Assembly: GCA_003008705.1 (NCBI GenBank) | Contig: PDUO01000028.1 | Span: 7,214-71,213 of the forward strand | Direction of reading: 5' to 3' | Source: Pezicula radicicola | Lineage: Eukaryota; Ascomycota; Leotiomycetes; Helotiales; Dermateaceae | DNA length: 64,000 nucleotides | Shown: piece by piece, positions 13,747-26,609 of the stretch | Layout of the letters: each line of letters opens with the position of its first letter | Numbering within the stretch: the first letter of the stretch is position 1 | Made by a program: the position numbers and the translations under genes | The notes under the pieces: model-generated | What the model was told of the DNA's origin: nothing | Database searches by the model: none | What the model saw: the letters and a program-made list of their open reading frames with translations, nothing else

Positions 13747-16700
13747 GCATCAAATGTGTACGAGGAGAATTGAAAGACGCGAGTGTCCTGGCAAATCCCC
13801 ATGGCGCGGCCATGTCCTGTAGTGCTTGTGCTGACTGCTCTATGGGTGAGGACAACACCCTTTGGGGTTCCTGATTGCTATTAGTACCAAATTGTAATTA
13901 AAAGGGTTATGAATTTAGAAAATATAAAAAGGAGTACCTGTTGACCCGCTAGTGAAGAGAACATATGCTCGACTATCTGGGGTGACTTTGACTTTAGAAA
14001 GTCTGCTGTGGCCTTCTTTCGTTGGGGAAGGAAGTGAGTTAATAATTGTATGATCAACCTTCACAATCTTCAGATCCGCAGTTTGATCGTCTTCCATATA
14101 CGTTGATGAAGCGACAATTACTTTTGCTTGAACTTGGTTAAATAGTCCATGTCGACGATCCCGAGGATGATCCGGTGATATTGGCACGTATGCAGCTCCT
14201 GCAATAAGAATAGCGATCATCGAGACTATGGCGAAAGCATTCTTTTCAAATATGACTGGCACAATCATATCGGGTTGCACTCCATTATCTAGAAGGCACA
14301 AAGCGAGTTTCTGTGACATCTCAATAAGCTGAGAGTAGCTTATTTCTCCCTGCCATGACGAGCACAACGCTATCGAATCTGGGATCTGGAGGGCCTTTGT
14401 AGCAATTGTTTCGTGTAAACAGGCATCGACTGTTTCGTGGAGTTCTGAGTTCCAATCCTTGATTTCCTCAATGTCTTCTGGACTGATCACTGGGAGAGTT
14501 CCTATAGACATATCCTCAGAGCCGGAAACTTCTACATCAATCAACTGCTGAAGTATGTATCCGAACTGTTGTAGAATACGCTCCATTTGCCTGCTGGGGA
14601 TTCGACTCTGATCAAAAGTGACTGTAGCCAAGACTGCGTCTTCTTTGAGCGCACATTGCATCACGAGAGGAATAGTGTTAAAGGAGTCGTTTGCAAAAGT
14701 TAATCGGGACCCAAGTATCCCAAACTCGGTCTCTCGAGTACTTGGCTGAATGACCAGTAAGTTCTGGAAATTGCATGACTCACTGGAAATTTGCTTGATG
14801 TTTTGCAAACCGAAATGCCTTATGCTTTATTAGTATCTTGAAAATATGTAATTTAACCCAGAGAACATACGCATATTGAAGTAAGTCGGTAGACTCCCTC
14901 TGAATTTGTTCCAGGAAACTCCTGATGGAAGCGGCGGGATTGATATTGACTCTTACAGGGATCGTGCTGATTGTTGGACCAGCTATTTCTTCGATACCTG
15001 AAACTGGCACGGTTCTACCGGAAACCGTGGAGCCAAAGAGAACCTCTGTTGTGCTTAAATAGCGACCCATCAGTAGTGCCCAAGCCGCCTGTATCATAGT
15101 TGAAGTTGTGATGTCGCTGCTTTGCCTTCTGAAATCAATCGACTGACTTATGTCCGAACTGGGGCCAGGCTGGAAATGAGCTGGCTGGGATTCAGGAAAG
15201 CTCAAATATTCTTCTGCATTATTAAGATATCCTCTCCAGAAATTTTGTTGTTCTTTTTGGTCGATAATATTTAGATGCTGGATGAATTTGCTGATGGGCT
15301 CGGTCTTTATCGTAGTGTTCTTTCCAAAATACTTTTCTCCCACCAGAGATAACATTAGTGGAAGGGACCAGCCATCATAGAGCGCATGGTGAATGGATAA
15401 CACAAAGTAAGTATTTCCTGTAGCATTTTCTTCAACAATGCCGAAACGAGCAAGCGCCGTGCCGAATGTGGTTTCTTTCTGCCTGTCTACAGACAGATAA
15501 TGCTCGAGGACTTGGCCAGACTGCCATGTCAATCGATCGTTCACTACTACTTGTAAAGAAGTAGACTCATTCGAAGATTGAATAATTCTTGTCCGAAGAA
15601 TGGACAATTCGGAATACACTAAATCCCAGGCATTTCTAAACTTGACAAGATCAACGTCTTGGGAGAGACAAAACACGTCTTGATTCATGTATGAGCCATG
15701 CTTGCTCGCCGAGAGCGCCAAAAGACCTTCTTGAAGAGGTGTTGAAGGATATATGTCAGCGATATCTTCTGCACTCACTTGGCACAACGTCGATGCTTCA
15801 CTAATTGCTAACCGCGCAGTAGTGAAACCGCTTAGCAACGAGAAAGGCTTTGGAGTGGTGTCGAGTGTTGACTCTTCCAAATTTCCGGTGAATAATGCCA
15901 TGTCAGCAAGAACTGGATGGCGGAATATATCTGCAACGGTCAAAGAGAAACCCGATGCACGGCATGCCGAAGCCAGAGTCATGGCTGACATAGAATCCCC
16001 TCCGAAAGTCCTGAAAAAACTGTCGTTAATCCCTATTGTATGTAAGTTCTGAACGTGTAAAACTTTGGCCCATAGCTTCTGCAATTCTTTCTGCATTTCA
16101 GTCTCGGGAGCAAGCTTGGCATCATCCGCAACCTGGACGAAATCCACATCATCCAGCATGGTCGCTATTTCTTTCAGTCTTCTTCGGTCCCGCTTTCCGG
16201 AGCTTGTAAGTGGGATCTGTTGAAGTGGTACGAATTTAGGGATCATGAAACTAGGGAGATATCCCGCCATTAATCGTGTCCATTGCCCGGAAATTCGGGC
16301 CAAAATATCTTTCGTTTCTGGGGTGACGTCGTATATGGAATCCACTGCTTGTTCTTGACTTTGTTGGGATGTGAAAGCAACGAAGCCAGCCAAAGCCGGC
16401 TCCTTACCGCCCCTGAAATTTACCAACTCGACGGCAATTTGGCCTACTTCGCCGCAAGCCTCAAGGCACGTCGACATGCAATGCTCCACTTCTGCGAGTT
16501 CTATCCTCTGACCTTTGAGTGGAAAAGTGTTAGTTTCATAATCTTATGCATTAAGGTGGCATAATAAACTATAATGGCGAAGTGATAGAGGTTCAAATAC
16601 CATGTAACTTGACTTGGAAGTCTTTGGCCTTCCGGCCGATGAAAATCAGCGTGCCGTCAGTGGTATATTTGACCAAATCTCCAGTTTTATATGCTCGTTG

Positions 16701-19700
16701 TGAATCCTCCTTTGTCATCCATGGCATATTAGTGATGAATGACGCATCTGTCTTTGCTTGATCGTTCAGGTACCTGCACACCGGATTATTATAAAACTAA
16801 GGTTTTTGTTCAAATACTAAAGCCACTTACCCGCGAGCAGTAATGGGACCTTGTACGACCAATTCTCCTGGTGCCCCGATTGGCATTAAGAGTTTATGAT
16901 CATGGGGGCTCACGACCCAGGATACGCTTGAAACTGATTTGCCAATATTGACAGGATTCAAGATGCTCGGTTCTGAGTTGACGGCACATGTCACGCAAGC
17001 TTTTTGGAAGTACTCAGTCAGCCATAGCAAAATCTGAAAAGAATTGTTACTTACCTTCACTAGGGTCGTAAACATTAATCAGGTCTAGTTGAGAATTCCA
17101 GTCACGGATATTCCTTGATGTCATGGCTTCACCACCAAGACACATGACTTTTAGGCTTGGTACCTCCTTGGGCGGAATTAAGTTGGCAACTGAGGGCGTA
17201 ATGTGAATCCAGCTAAGTGATTATTAGCAAGCTTGCTCTATAAATAATTATCCCAACATCACCCGGTCAACTTCAGTGCCGAATATTTCGAGCGCAGGAT
17301 CAAATTCATGCTAAAAAAGAAAAGTATCTGGTAACCGCTTACTTTACATCCATTCTGTTGATTGCACCAGCAATGTCATTCATTCGTTCATACTCAGACG
17401 GTACCTGGATAGCGGCAAAATTAGTGATATTCCTCTCGCTTATTGAACAACTTACGCAAATGCAGCCACCGACGATCAATCTAAATCCATAGGTTAGTTT
17501 GAGGTACTACGAGGATGAAGTTGAGAGCATACGTTGTAAGATGGTCTTCCATGCTTGTATCAAAACTGTAAGAAGCAAATTGAAGGATTCTTGAGCTGGA
17601 ATTTATCTTTATCATCTCTCGGTGACCTTCTGCACTAGAGCAATATGAACCATGTTCGATGATTACCCCCTAGCTTCAGGTTAATTGGGGCTCAATTCTT
17701 GCACTTCACTAACATGCATACCTTTGGCTTCCCAGTGCTACCGGAAGTATAGATCAAGTATGCCGGATCTTGATGTGTGACTAGAGGTTGCCAATTCCTG
17801 GGAGATACCATTTTGCAGATCTGTGCCATTTTTTCCTCGTCGATAGTCAATATCGAGTCAATTTCACCATCAAGCAACTCCCCTTGCAGTGTAGATGTAA
17901 GTAGTACTTGAGCTCCAAGATCATGCAACATAGACACCAATCGGCCTCTTGGGTGAGAGGGATCCATAGGGCAAAACCTACAAAATGTCAGTATGAGCTT
18001 GTGTGGTACGTGGGAGTGATGTGAGAGGATAGGGCATACGCCGCTCCGGTCTTCAATACCGCAACCATTGCAACAGACTAGAACCTGTTAGCTTAAGAGT
18101 AAAAGGTGCAATTAGTATACTTACAGTCCACTTCGACTTTTCAAACAATATAGGAACATATGTTCCAGCCTGGGCACCCTTCTCTGCTAGATCGTATGCT
18201 AAGTGGCTAGAGAGATTATCCAGTTCTTGATAGGTAAAATTCCCATCCCAACTTGCAACTATTTGCATTTGTTAGTAAGCTCTTTCCTAAGCGATTCAGA
18301 AATTGCGCGAGTCGCTTACCAGCTTCTGCGTTTGGTGTTGTAATTGCGTGTCGACTGATGAGGTTATGGACACAACTCTCAACCCTTGTAGGAATATCCC
18401 CGTTCCATTTCTGAATTTGTTGCTTATCTCTATTGCTTAGGCAATCAATATTTCCCACTTTTTGGTTTTCGTTGGCTACAATAGTGGCCAAAACTCGCGA
18501 GAAAGTGTGTGCAACGTTCTCTGCGTAACACTTCGAAATGTGATCCGCACGGTATCTCAACTGTCCTGATAATTGGCCTTCTTCTTCAAGAATAAGCACA
18601 GAAATATCATACTATATGCAAATTTAGTATTTAGTGATTTGGAGGCTCCTGGGAATCTTACCTCAGTTGCATCATAGTCAGCAAGGCGTTTAAGGGATAT
18701 GCTAGCTTCGTCCTCGCACCTGGTAGGAACGATCCGGGAGTATGAGAGAATCGTGTTAAATAACCTAGTATCGCCGCTGAGTCCCAATTCTTTGTGCACC
18801 TCAGCTAGTGGCGTAGATTGATATTGCAGGCATTCAGCAAAGTTCTCTTGCATGGTTTCCAAAACTTGAAGCAAGCTAGCATCAGCAGATAGCTCGGTAC
18901 AGCATACAACCATATTCATCAGAGGTCCGATCATCTCTTCAATTCCCTCGATGGGAAGGTCTCTGCCACTCGTAAGAAACCCAAAAGTGGTAGGTTCGTC
19001 TCTGCCGACGTATAAGCACAAGCAAAGCGCCCATACTGTGCGGAATATGGTAGACTTCGTGATCCCTAGCTTGCAGCTGGACTTTTGGATCGCGTCAAAG
19101 TTGATATCCGGTATAGTCGCAGAGCTAACCACTGCTTTGCCATCAGTAAAAGTATCACGAGGAAACTCGCAAGGGCGGACTCCTTCCAAGTGATTTTTCC
19201 AATAAGCGACGCCGTTAGCTGCTGATTCGTTTTGTAGATATTCGACGTAATCTCGGTATCGCGGTGCATTTGACATGAAAAGCTTCTCGTCGTACGCTGA
19301 TACAAAATCGCTCAGTAGTGGGGTGAGGGAGCTGCCATCTGTAATCGTGTGGCTCATTTCCAGTTTGCAGACAGTTGAATCATCCAGCATCTGGCATATT
19401 GTCAATTGGTGCGGCGGCAATGAATCGTCATACTGGGCAGGTGGAAGTTTTAGTACTGCATCAATGTCGGGGGTAATATCTGCATGGTGAGATATAATTC
19501 TTGGCTCGAAATTCTGAAAGACAACTTGACTGAACGGGCTAAACTCGGAGGCATCTTGGACGAAGGCTGAGCGAAGGATCGTGTGACGCTGTACTGTTTG
19601 AGACCAAGCAGTGTGGAGTTTTTGGATGTTGATCGTCTGCTTAGCGACAACTGGCAACACTTTGAATACCAGTTCAACTCTATATAATTCTGGATTCTAT

Positions 19701-22700
19701 GGAAACACATGGGATGTTAGCATTGAATCCATGGTTCAAGTGTAAGCACGTACCTTGATTTGACTGATCAGCAGCCCCTGCTGCATTGGAGTGCATTGGT
19801 ATATATCTTCAACAAGAAGCCCTGTAGTAGACTCGATGAATCTGGTTGCTTGTGTCTGTTTGTCACTCTGTGCATCTTGCGGCAGCAGACAAACCGATTT
19901 TGCATCAGAAACCGAGCCCGCTAGTGGCATTTCCACATTTTTATCTGCAATGATCGTCGCAAATGGTGCAAGCTTTGCAATAGTCTGAAGGAACAATATA
20001 TCGCGTACTGTGACCGAAAGATTTGCCTTCCGGCAACTCCACATTACCTGAATTGCGCTAAATGCAGAATAAATTAGCACATTATCACTACAAATTTTAT
20101 TCCAAGGGCACTAACGCGATCGAATCGCCTCCTAGAGCCATAAATGATGTCTCGACTCCAATCTTTGACTTCGGTATTTGAAGAATTGCACTCCAAGCGT
20201 CCTGAAGAAGTCTCTCAGCCTTGGTTTCCGGTTGGCGGCTCTCGATTTCGGTCGAATGGTCTTCGCACTCGACCTCATTACTTTCTAAAGTTGTCTCAAG
20301 CCAGCCCTTGACCTTTGGCCGGTCGAGTTTCGTCGACCGATTGAGTGGGAATTTTTCTAAAATTACCCATGCTGTTGGTACCATGTAACTAGGTAGAACA
20401 CTCACGAGTTTGGTTTTCAGTGTTGCTATCGTTGTTTTACCAGGTTGTTTTCGAGGTCCAGACAGAACATTCAGTTCGGCTGAATTGTCGCTTTCATATC
20501 CCGAATCACTAGTACCTGTGCTCTGGGGTGGCCAGTACAAAGAAATAACAGCAGTAAGGCGCTTGGTATACGCACCTTTTGTCGGAAGGAAAACAGCGGC
20601 ATGTTCAACTTCTGTGCAAGCTGTAACGTGCCGCTCAATCTCACCTATTTCAAACCTTTGACCATTGAGCTTCATCTGGCCATCTTTTCTGCCCTTGAAG
20701 TCGAGTGTCCCTTAGAAATAATTAGGCTCTTTTCCAGATTTAAGGACTACTAACATACCGTCATGATTTTGGACAACAAGGTCACCAGTCTTGTAAAACC
20801 TCGAGCGTGTGGTAAATTGGCTTGACCATCGTGGGTTTTGGATAAATGATGCTGCTGTCTTCTCGGGATCATTCAAGTATTCCTTGGCCAAGCCATCCCC
20901 TTCTATCAAAAGTTCGCCGATAGTCCCGACAGGTGCAAGGCTATGATAATCTTCTGCTTCAACCACCCAGCATCTGCAACCAACACCACGGCCAATATTG
21001 CGTGCAGAATGTGAGTGGTCTGGCAAAATATCTTGTGCCGTATGCGTCATACATATGATTGAGCATTCTGTCGGGCCGTATGCTTGAATGAAGTTCAGGT
21101 TTTCGGAAAAGACCTTGATGCATTCCTCCTCGTGTGATTCGCCTCCTGAAACAAGTGTTTTAAGGGTTGGAACGTCTTGAGGCTTGAACAACTTCAAGAC
21201 GGCCGGTGTTAGAAGTGCTAAATTAACTGTACTACTTAGCTCGCTTAATTTAAAACTAAGAGGTTAGCACTCACCTTGCAGGTCATTGATAGCTTTCACA
21301 ATCTCTTCGGCCCGCTCATTTTCGTTTGGAATACAACAGCACCCACCGAAAATAAGTGTCGTGAGTATTTCCCCAACACTTACATCGAATGTGTACGCAC
21401 AAAACTGCAATGTCCTTGAATGAGTACTGAAACCTATGGATTTACCGTGGGCCATTATGCTTGTAGATACAGCTCGGTGTTGTAAGACGACGCCCTTGTG
21501 AAATAGAGTTAGTACTACACAAAAAATTTAATAATCTGCATTTTCATACCTTTGGTGTACCAGTTGAGCCGCTTGTGAAAATTATGTAGGCTGCGTGATC
21601 CGGCGTGATAATTCGGGCAGGCATCCTCAAAAACGGCGAAGCGACATACTTCCCACGGCTGGCCGAGCTTAAGGGTATGACATTAACGGCAAGATCAGAG
21701 CATAGCTCGGCATTATTTGGCGAAACAAGCATAACCTGAAGTTTTCTGTTTTCAGATATTTGGCTGCAGATATCTTTAAGTCGCAGTGGCGGCAAAGCTG
21801 AGCTTAGAGGAACGAAACTTCATACAATCAGTTGAGGTTCACTGTTCTGGGGGAGAGGAACCAACGAAGCGCCAAGTTTCATAACGGCTACCATTGACAC
21901 CACCTAGACAGATATATTAACACAAATTCGATCCCAGAGAACACAGTGACTTACAGCCCATAAGCTTTTCTCAAAACACAGGGGGACGTAGTTTTGATTT
22001 ATGCCTACACCGAGGTTAGAGAGTTCATGAGCCAAGGCATCTGAAGCATCTTCAAGCTCTTTGAAGGTCATCTTTCCATCCCAAGAGTGTATCGCAGGAC
22101 TCTCGGGACTATCCTGGCTGTGTTTCTGGATTAAGCAGTGCAGGACGCCATCCACACACTCTGACTCTTTGCTGTTCCATGATTGGAGCAAGTCATTGTC
22201 GTGGGGACTAAACAGCTCAATGCCAGCAACGGTCTGGCTTTCTGTGTTCGTAATTAGCTGATCAAAAACATGCTGCACCTGGCAGAGAAGAGATCGCATC
22301 TGCGCATGTGACATGACTTCAGGATCGTAGACAGCTCGAATGTTCACCTTATCTTCGATTAAGAAGCATTCTAATACCACCACATAACTGTCGTAGCCAA
22401 GTTCTCTAGCTTCTATGAGCTCAAGTCCCAACTCGTTGGCAAATAGTTCTTCTTTAGTCTGTGATTGAACTACCAGCAGACTCTGGAATTCGCAAGCCAA
22501 GCTTGTGTGAGTATTAAGACGTTTAATATTCTGCAATCCAAGATGTTCAAATCCCGGATTATCGAACATTAGCGTTGATTGCTCTTGGATACACTCAAGG
22601 AAGGCCGACACCGTCTGTGTCTTACTTTCAAATCGTACCCGAAATGGAATTGTTGTGATCGTTGGACCACAAAGCTGGTCAATTCCAGGTATAGGAGCGT

Positions 22701-25700
22701 TTCTTCCAGAAAGTGTAACCCCAAATACGATGTCTTGATCTGCATTCGAATAACGTGCTGCAACAGTTGCCCACGCCGCTCGGAGAAGTGTGGTGATTGT
22801 GATTTTTCCCGAGTGGTTGATTGGTAGCTGGATGGAGTGCTCGATGGCTTGTGTAGCACGCCATTGACTTAGGGATGTTGATGAGGTTTTGGGGAAGCTC
22901 GATGGCGTTGCCTCTTCGAGTTCATTTTCCCAGAAAGTTTCTGCTGCCTCTGTGTCAATATTAGACAGAAAGCTGACTAGTGATGCCATTGGAGGCATGT
23001 ATGCTAATTCAATGCCTTGGTAGGCACGGTGAACTTGTTCCAAGAGCAGCTGGAAACTATAACCATCATACACAGAATGATGAGCAGTCCAAACAAAAAA
23101 TGAATGACCATCTTGATTGAGCACACCACAGCGGTTCAGAGGCTCGCTGTAGCTTAATGGAGCTAATCTGTCCATGGCTAAATACTTTTCAAGTGAGCTT
23201 GAGGAGTGCCAAGTTGTTGGCTCATCAGTGATCACTTGTAGAGTTTTTTTGCCGGACATGACAATCCTAGTGCGAAGAGCCTCCGTGTTCTCTCTCACCA
23301 CACCCCAAGCTTTTTTGAAGAGCTCTACATTCAATTCCTCAGGCAGGCGAAAAATGTATTGAGCAACATACGCCCCTGGTTGTGCTGCGCTAAGTGCCAT
23401 CATTGCTTCTTGTAGTGGCGTACAAGGGAGCAAATCTCGTATCTGAAAAGGTGAGACTTGACAAGCTACCGAGATTTCAGCAAGATTTTCGCTAGTGGCT
23501 AGGTCTTTAGGGACCAAACTCCAGGCTTCTGGTCTTCCATATTCCTCCTCAGAAACTGTACTATCGAATTCAATAAGGGCAGCCATCTTCCGTAAGTCGC
23601 CTTCGGAACGAAGAATATTTGCGACGCTAAGTGACAGTCCCTTTCGTCTTGCAAAAGCCGAGAGCTTCATGGCTGAGACTGAATCGGCACCTAGTGTAAA
23701 AAAGCTGTCGTGTATTCCAATTATACTTTTGTCGAGCCGCAAAACAAGAGACCATAGTTCCTGCAGCGTGTTTTCCACTTCAGAGGGGCATTCATCTGCC
23801 ATTGGTTCATGATTATCCTTCCTCTCAACGAGTGAGTATGTTTCGATTTGTGAATGGGAAAGCTCCTTAGCGATTAAGCGTAACTTTCCACGATCAAGTT
23901 TCCCAGAAACACTAAGTGGTGGCGTCTTTAGCGGAAGGTAAAGCGAAGGAACCTGGTATTCAGGGAGTACTTCACAAAGTCCTGTGTTCAACCCAGAAAA
24001 GGATTTTCTCAGTTCGTCTGTGAGTTCCAAAAGTTGCGTCACATCGTTAACATCCTCACTAGAGTTGTTTTCTAAGCACAAAAATGCTGCAAGCATAGGC
24101 TGTCTGTTTCCAGGTGTCACAAGCTCTACTGCAGATACGTGTACTTGAGGCAGTCTGTGCTTGATGTGATGCTCAATCTCACCTAGCTCAAGACGCTGGC
24201 CCCTCAGTTTCACTTGAGTACTATTGAATAGGTCAGTTTCAGGTGGCTTATGTAGATTTCAGTTTCTAGGGCTAAAGACTTACTCTTTTCGGCCAAGATA
24301 TATGAGCTTGCCGTTTGAATCGTAGCGGGCCATATCTCCAGTTTTATAAAGTAGAGGCCTGGAACTTGAAGCACATTTAGCGTGCTTAGGTGTGAGTTGA
24401 ATGCACTCTAAAAACAGATATCTCCATGGTGGAGCTTCAATCAATACATCTCCTGTTCTTTTCGCATCCCCGAGGTAACCCCTCATCAGTGCCGGGGACT
24501 CCATGAGCAGCTCCCCTCTTGCACCAGCTGCAGTTAGCTATGTTGTGGTCAGTGCTATCCAGTAATGAGAATAAGTGATTAATCTATACCTTTGAAGGAT
24601 CGGAAGGATCTACAATCCAGCATAGTCCACCTAGTGCTTTACCAATGATGGTAGGTTGGTAGCTACTGGGAACAAATTCGTGTGCTGTGCAATATACTGT
24701 TGTCTCTGTTGGTCCATAGGCTTCAATCAAGCATAATTTATCTGCCCATGTCATGATGTCGTCTTCGCTGACCGCTTCTCCTCCTATTACCAGAGTCTGA
24801 AGCTCCGGAACCTCCGCTGGGGTAAGAGTTTGTAATACAGTTGGGGTGAAAAAGGCCTTGCATGGGAGATCAGTCTTTACGAGCCACAATTGCAGAAAAG
24901 AACTTACGTACCCAATTAACTCGCATATTTCTCATCGTCTCAGCCAGACTTGAAATTCGTTGTATATCTGACGGAATGCAGATACACCCACCGTATACGA
25001 GCGTAGTCAATATTTCCGATATACACGCGTCAAATGTGTAACTTTTAAAGGGTATAATCATTAGTATAATTCAGTTAAAGATCGGGAATGCAATATTGCC
25101 ATACGTTGCAAATTGTAAAACACGAGACTTCGTTCCAAATTTCATGTATTTGCCGTGACTCGACATACTAGAGCTAGCCGCTCGGTGTTCAATAACCACG
25201 CCCTAAAAGACAATTAACTCGAAAGTTTTCTAAATGGAATAACGCTTACCTTTGGCTTTCCGGTCGAACCACTGGTGAAAATAACATACGCAGTATTATT
25301 TGGCGCAACTACCGTGCTGGGTAAAATTTGGTGAGGTGGTAAAGCTTCTATTGAGTCACGTGTTACAGCAACGACAGTTGCCACAATATCTTTACATAGC
25401 TCCTGGTACTGGTCTGCGACGAGTACAATACGGCCCCTCATCTGATCTATAAGGTCTTGCAGCCTTGCTTTTGGGTGAGACGGATTCACTATAAAGGTCA
25501 GAGGAAGGTAAATTCATCGGTGCGTAAGCGAGACACTTACAAGGAACAAATGCTGCACCAGCCTTGAGAATTGCGAGCATCGCAACAACTTCAGAGTTAG
25601 GCTTTTAGCATGATGGCATCTTATTACTTGAATTTGAGTGTATTTTTTCTTACCAGTCCACATGCTTTTATCAAAACATATACCAATTAAAGATTCCGGC

Positions 25701-26609
25701 CGTGCCCCAAGGTCGATGAGATGATGAGCTAATCGCGAAGAGAGTTGATCTAACTCAGAATAAGTGAGTGTACCATCCCAGCTACAAACGGCTTGTTGGT
25801 CGCGTTGCATCAGAGATTGTTTTCTTATTGAATCGTGCACAAGAAGATCGGATCCTATGGGTGCCGTGCAATTCCAACTTCGAATCAGCTCTAAGCTGTG
25901 TGAATTGAAAAGCTCAACATCTTTAAAGGGAAGAAGTGGTTTATTAATGAGTTGCTTCCATGCTATTTCAAAGGTGCTGGCAATATTTCTGGCCTGGCAC
26001 TGCGATATGTGAGTTCCTTCAAACGCGAGTGATGCGCTTATCTGGGTTTCCTCTTTTGTGATGACAAGCAATCCCTGGATCTACATCAGGAATTAGTTAC
26101 TTTGAGCTGTTTTTGACGTGATCCAAACTTACGCCAGGGTTTTCAACCCTCTGTGCTTCAAAAACTGACTCTATAGTTGTAGCGAGTTCTCCTTCCGAGT
26201 AGTAAATTGCGGTGTTGTAATTCGCGTGTGGGTCCGTTGAAGACTTTTGTTCCTCCCTACTACTTTTAGAGGCAAAAGCAACTTCCACAATTGTTGAAAA
26301 TTCTGTCTTCTCTATACGAATTACCTTCGTTGCTTTGGTAGCAATGATATTTTCTGTATCATCGTCACATCGCTGATGGGTATTTCCAAAAAGTACAACA
26401 TCCAATGCAGTGTAAGCAAAAAGAGTCAAACTCCATGCCGCGTTGATGGTATCAATTATTCGAATATTGTGTTCTTGACAAAAACTCTTTAGGCCTGAAC
26501 TGCCAGACAGGTCGATGGTTACAGTTGCTATCCCTTCATGCCGTGACTCCTCGTCCTTTAGTGATAGAACGCACGATTCTGAACTGGTTCTAGCTGTAGA
26601 GGGCGGCAT
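13746..26609 (-). CDS. Non-ribosomal peptide synthetase, 3' end lost inside the fourth adenylation domain
   Basis: This is a multi-exon NRPS of roughly 3,800 residues. Approximate genomic order: partial N-terminal C domain (26609-25880), A1 (25850-23860), T1 with LGADS (~23690), C1 with HHSVYDG (~23075), A2 (22150-20300), T2 with LGGDS (~20130), C2 with SHTITDG (~19345), A3 (18380-16190), T3 with FFRTFGGDS (~15995), C3 with HHALYDG (~15385) and A4 (14460-13746). All four A domains keep TSGSTG and the aspartate of the A4 core (FDAC, FDVS, FDTS, FDA), as expected for alpha-amino-acid substrates. The A5 cores are AYGPTE, AYGPTE and a variant VYDPSE in A3. More than fifteen short introns can be placed by eye and rejoin the frame, so splicing looks intact. 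After FDA in A4 homology ends at the transposon island: the rest of A4, its T domain and any terminal C/TE domain are missing from this window. The product is unknown, and no methyltransferase or epimerase domain is seen. Confidence 0.88.

Noticed and set aside
20690..20760. Apparent stop inside A2 of the NRPS (frame ends in KEPNYF)
   Set aside because: A 50-60 bp intron with a GTATGT donor and AAG acceptor rejoins NHDG to TLDFKGRKDGQMKL, so there is no frameshift.
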